NCBI RefSeq assembly: GCF_004803915.1
Contig: NZ_CP039396.1
Coordinates: forward strand, 1,860,001-1,924,000
Source of the DNA: Duncaniella dubosii
Lineage (GTDB): Bacteria; Bacteroidota; Bacteroidia; Bacteroidales; Muribaculaceae
Length of the DNA stretch: 64,000 bases
Reading direction: 5' to 3'
Shown here: one piece after another, positions 62,479-64,000 of the stretch
Layout: each line of letters starts with the position of its first letter
Numbering within the stretch: the stretch's first letter is position 1
The notes under the pieces: generated by a model
The model's database searches: none
The model's input: only the letters and a program-made list of their open reading frames with translations
What the model was told of the DNA's origin: nothing
Made by a program: the position numbers and the translations under genes

Positions 62479-63384
62479 ATGCAATCAGCAGCGGAAAAAG
62501 ATCATAACCACATAGGGCCTCTGTTTGGTGTGCTTGTCGGCATGATGATGATCGTGCTGACATGTCCTTTTAACATTTTTTCTGAAACTCCGCCGCCGGC
62601 AGCTCCAGTTGCGGCGATTGACAGCGCCGGCCGCAATCTGCCGGTGCGCCCAAACAGACCGGTGCGTCCCAAGAAGCGCCCGACATCGCCCATCACCGTC
62701 ATGCCCGACAGCATTCCCATCGGACGGCCTCTGACAGAGCCTTCGGTTGTCGTTGTCGACAGTCTTTCGGTTCATGGCGATTCGGTCTCCGTAGTCCCTG
62801 TCGACTCTGCCGCCGTGGTCAACGCACCGCTCCCCAATCCAAATGATTCCGTGGCCGGCCTCTATGTCGAAAAGACTTTCACCTTTGTCCCCAATCCGAC
62901 AAAAGCCGTGTGGATGTCGGCTCTCTTCCCGGGGCTCGGACAGCTCTACAACCGGCGCTACTGGAAACTGCCGATCGTAGTCGGTGCATACATGGGACTT
63001 GGCTATGCCACAAACTGGAACAACACCATGCTGCGCGACTACACACGCGCCTATTCCGACATAATGGACAGCGACCCCAATACAAACAGCTACATGGATT
63101 TCTTCGCACCGACAGTCAATGAGGCCGATCTCGACAAATCGTGGCTCACTGACCTGTTGCGCCGCCGTAAGAACATGTACCGTCGCAACCGCGACCTATG
63201 TATAATATGTATGGTCGGTGTCTATGCGATCGCCATGATCGATGCCTATGTCGATGCCCAGCTTGCCCATTTCGACATTTCGCCTGACCTTAGTGTCGAC
63301 ATCGCGCCGACGCTTCTTCCCGGCGACACTTCGGGGCGGTTCACGCTGCCGAGCGTGGGATTCTACTGGGCGCTCAATTTCTGA
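62479..63384 (+). CDS. DUF5683 membrane protein
   Basis: A 301-residue protein. The N-terminal hydrophobic segment (about 15-34) is followed by a Pro/Val/Asp-rich linker. A conserved DUF5683 domain begins near 143 with the characteristic WMSALFPGLGQLYNRRYWK, then two more hydrophobic segments (about 165-180 and 240-255). The function is unknown; the GLGQLYN motif is typical of small TM2-like membrane domains. It sits between parB and mltD, a position conserved in Bacteroidales, and probably belongs to their operon. Confidence 0.88.
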   Translation: MQSAAEKDHNHIGPLFGVLVGMMMIVLTCPFNIFSETPPPAAPVAAIDSAGRNLPVRPNRPVRPKKRPTSPITVMPDSIPIGRPLTEPSVVVVDSLSVHGDSVSVVPVDSAAVVNAPLPNPNDSVAGLYVEKTFTFVPNPTKAVWMSALFPGLGQLYNRRYWKLPIVVGAYMGLGYATNWNNTMLRDYTRAYSDIMDSDPNTNSYMDFFAPTVNEADLDKSWLTDLLRRRKNMYRRNRDLCIICMVGVYAIAMIDAYVDAQLAHFDISPDLSVDIAPTLLPGDTSGRFTLPSVGFYWALNF

Positions 63385-63418
63385 ACTCTCATCAACTCTC
63401 CAATCAAAATACCGTCAC

Positions 63419-64000
63419 ATGAAAAAATCAATCCTTGCCACATTGCTTGCTCTTGGGCTTTCGGCCTCGATGACGCTCAGTGCGCGGTCGATACTCGACA
63501 TCAAGCAGTCAATAACCGACGACAATATAATCGCTCCCGAAAGCTTCGAGACACAGACTCGTCTGCTTGAAGAGAACTTCTATATAAAGAACTACGTAGT
63601 GCCGGGAATGGACCTCGGCGAGCCGCAGCCCGCATCTCCTGCTGAATACGAGGAGCGGCTCAAGGTGCTACCGACCGTAATCGAGATGCCCTACAATTCG
63701 CTTGTCGGCAATTTCATCAACATGTATCTGACCAAGAAGCGCACACTTGTGGCCGACATGCTCGCCCTCCACAGCTACTACGGTCCGATATTTGTCGAGG
63801 AGCTTATCAAGGAAGGGATGCCGACTGAGCTGCAATATCTCCCGGTGATCGAATCGGCCATCAATCCCAACGCGATTTCGCGTGCGGGCGCGGCCGGACT
63901 CTGGCAGTTCATGCCCGCCACCGCAAAGGGGCTTGGCATGGAGGTCAACTCGCTCGTCGACGAGCGCAGGGACGCACGTCTTTCCTCGCGCAACGCCGCC
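63419..64000 (+). CDS. mltD: Membrane-bound lytic murein transglycosylase, cut by the window edge
   Basis: 194 residues of a longer protein are visible; the frame is open to the last base. A signal peptide (MKKSILATLLALGLSASMTLSA) is followed by a linker. The SLT domain begins near 125 with MLALHSYYGPIFVEELIKEGMP, and the catalytic Glu lies in LPVIESAINPNAISRAGAAGLWQFMPATAKGLG-type sequence (Glu about 146). MltD-family enzymes cut peptidoglycan between MurNAc and GlcNAc; LysM repeats are expected past the edge. It starts 34 bases after the DUF5683 gene. Confidence 0.92.
   Translation, partial: MKKSILATLLALGLSASMTLSARSILDIKQSITDDNIIAPESFETQTRLLEENFYIKNYVVPGMDLGEPQPASPAEYEERLKVLPTVIEMPYNSLVGNFINMYLTKKRTLVADMLALHSYYGPIFVEELIKEGMPTELQYLPVIESAINPNAISRAGAAGLWQFMPATAKGLGMEVNSLVDERRDARLSSRNAA

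Overview
The window reads as chromosomal DNA of a Bacteroidales bacterium, most likely family Muribaculaceae (a Duncaniella- or Muribaculum-like gut commensal). Three things point there. Promoters are of the Bacteroidota type: TAnnTTTG at -7, sometimes with TTTG about 18-20 bases upstream. The gene neighbourhoods are typical of the order: DUF6242-DUF6089-uppS-bamA-skp-skp, sppA-lpxK-punA-thiL, and parA-parB-DUF5683-mltD. There are many lipoproteins, and one protein ends in a type IX-secretion-like domain. Most of the window is ordinary housekeeping sequence of roughly even GC. The pair of genes at 36.9-38.9 kb is clearly AT-richer and looks acquired. I saw no rRNA, tRNA, CRISPR array, insertion sequence or prophage.

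Layout. 1-4.2 kb: thrS (minus, running off the left edge, with an apparent one-base deletion) and dnaG. 5.0-15.5 kb: an envelope-biogenesis block with a DUF6242 lipoprotein, a DUF6089 barrel, uppS, bamA, two Skp/OmpH chaperones, lptF and ribBA. 15.5-17.6 kb (minus): znuA-znuC-crcB, a metal-transport operon with no permease gene visible. 17.9-22.9 kb: glyS, lemA, an FKBP lipoprotein, tgt and lptG. 23-26 kb: an Asn/Pro/Arg/Gly-rich secreted protein and a protein with a carboxypeptidase-regulatory-like domain. 26-31 kb (minus): sppA-lpxK-punA-thiL. 31.3-36.2 kb: an AraC-type regulator that has lost its DNA-binding half, a U32 peptidase family protein, DUF486 and 5'-nucleotidase. 36.5-38.9 kb: the AT-rich secreted pair. 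39-43.5 kb (minus): a META-domain lipoprotein, an M24 peptidase, cca, queD and queE. 44-46.7 kb: dCMP deaminase, an S41 protease and 5-formyl-THF cyclo-ligase. 46.9-48.3 kb: a MACPF-domain lipoprotein. 48.3-58.6 kb (minus): a tight seven-gene operon that looks like a peptidoglycan breakdown and salvage system. 59-60.5 kb: a TPR sensor-kinase-like protein without the usual phosphoacceptor His. 60.7-64 kb: parA-parB-DUF5683-mltD, the last cut by the right edge.

The most interesting region is 46.9-58.6 kb. The seven-gene operon encodes an amidase_3-like enzyme with an inserted golvesin-like domain, a tandem GT2 glycosyltransferase, a GalT/HIT-like DUF4922 protein, a SpoIID-family protein, an AmpG-like transporter, a NamZ-like exo-muramidase and a BadF-type sugar kinase. 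Together these suggest cutting the stem peptide, trimming the glycan, importing the sugar, phosphorylating it, and then an unexplained nucleotidyl-transfer and glycosyl-transfer step. A pore-forming-family (MACPF) lipoprotein is encoded convergently, overlapping the operon's last gene by 19 bases.
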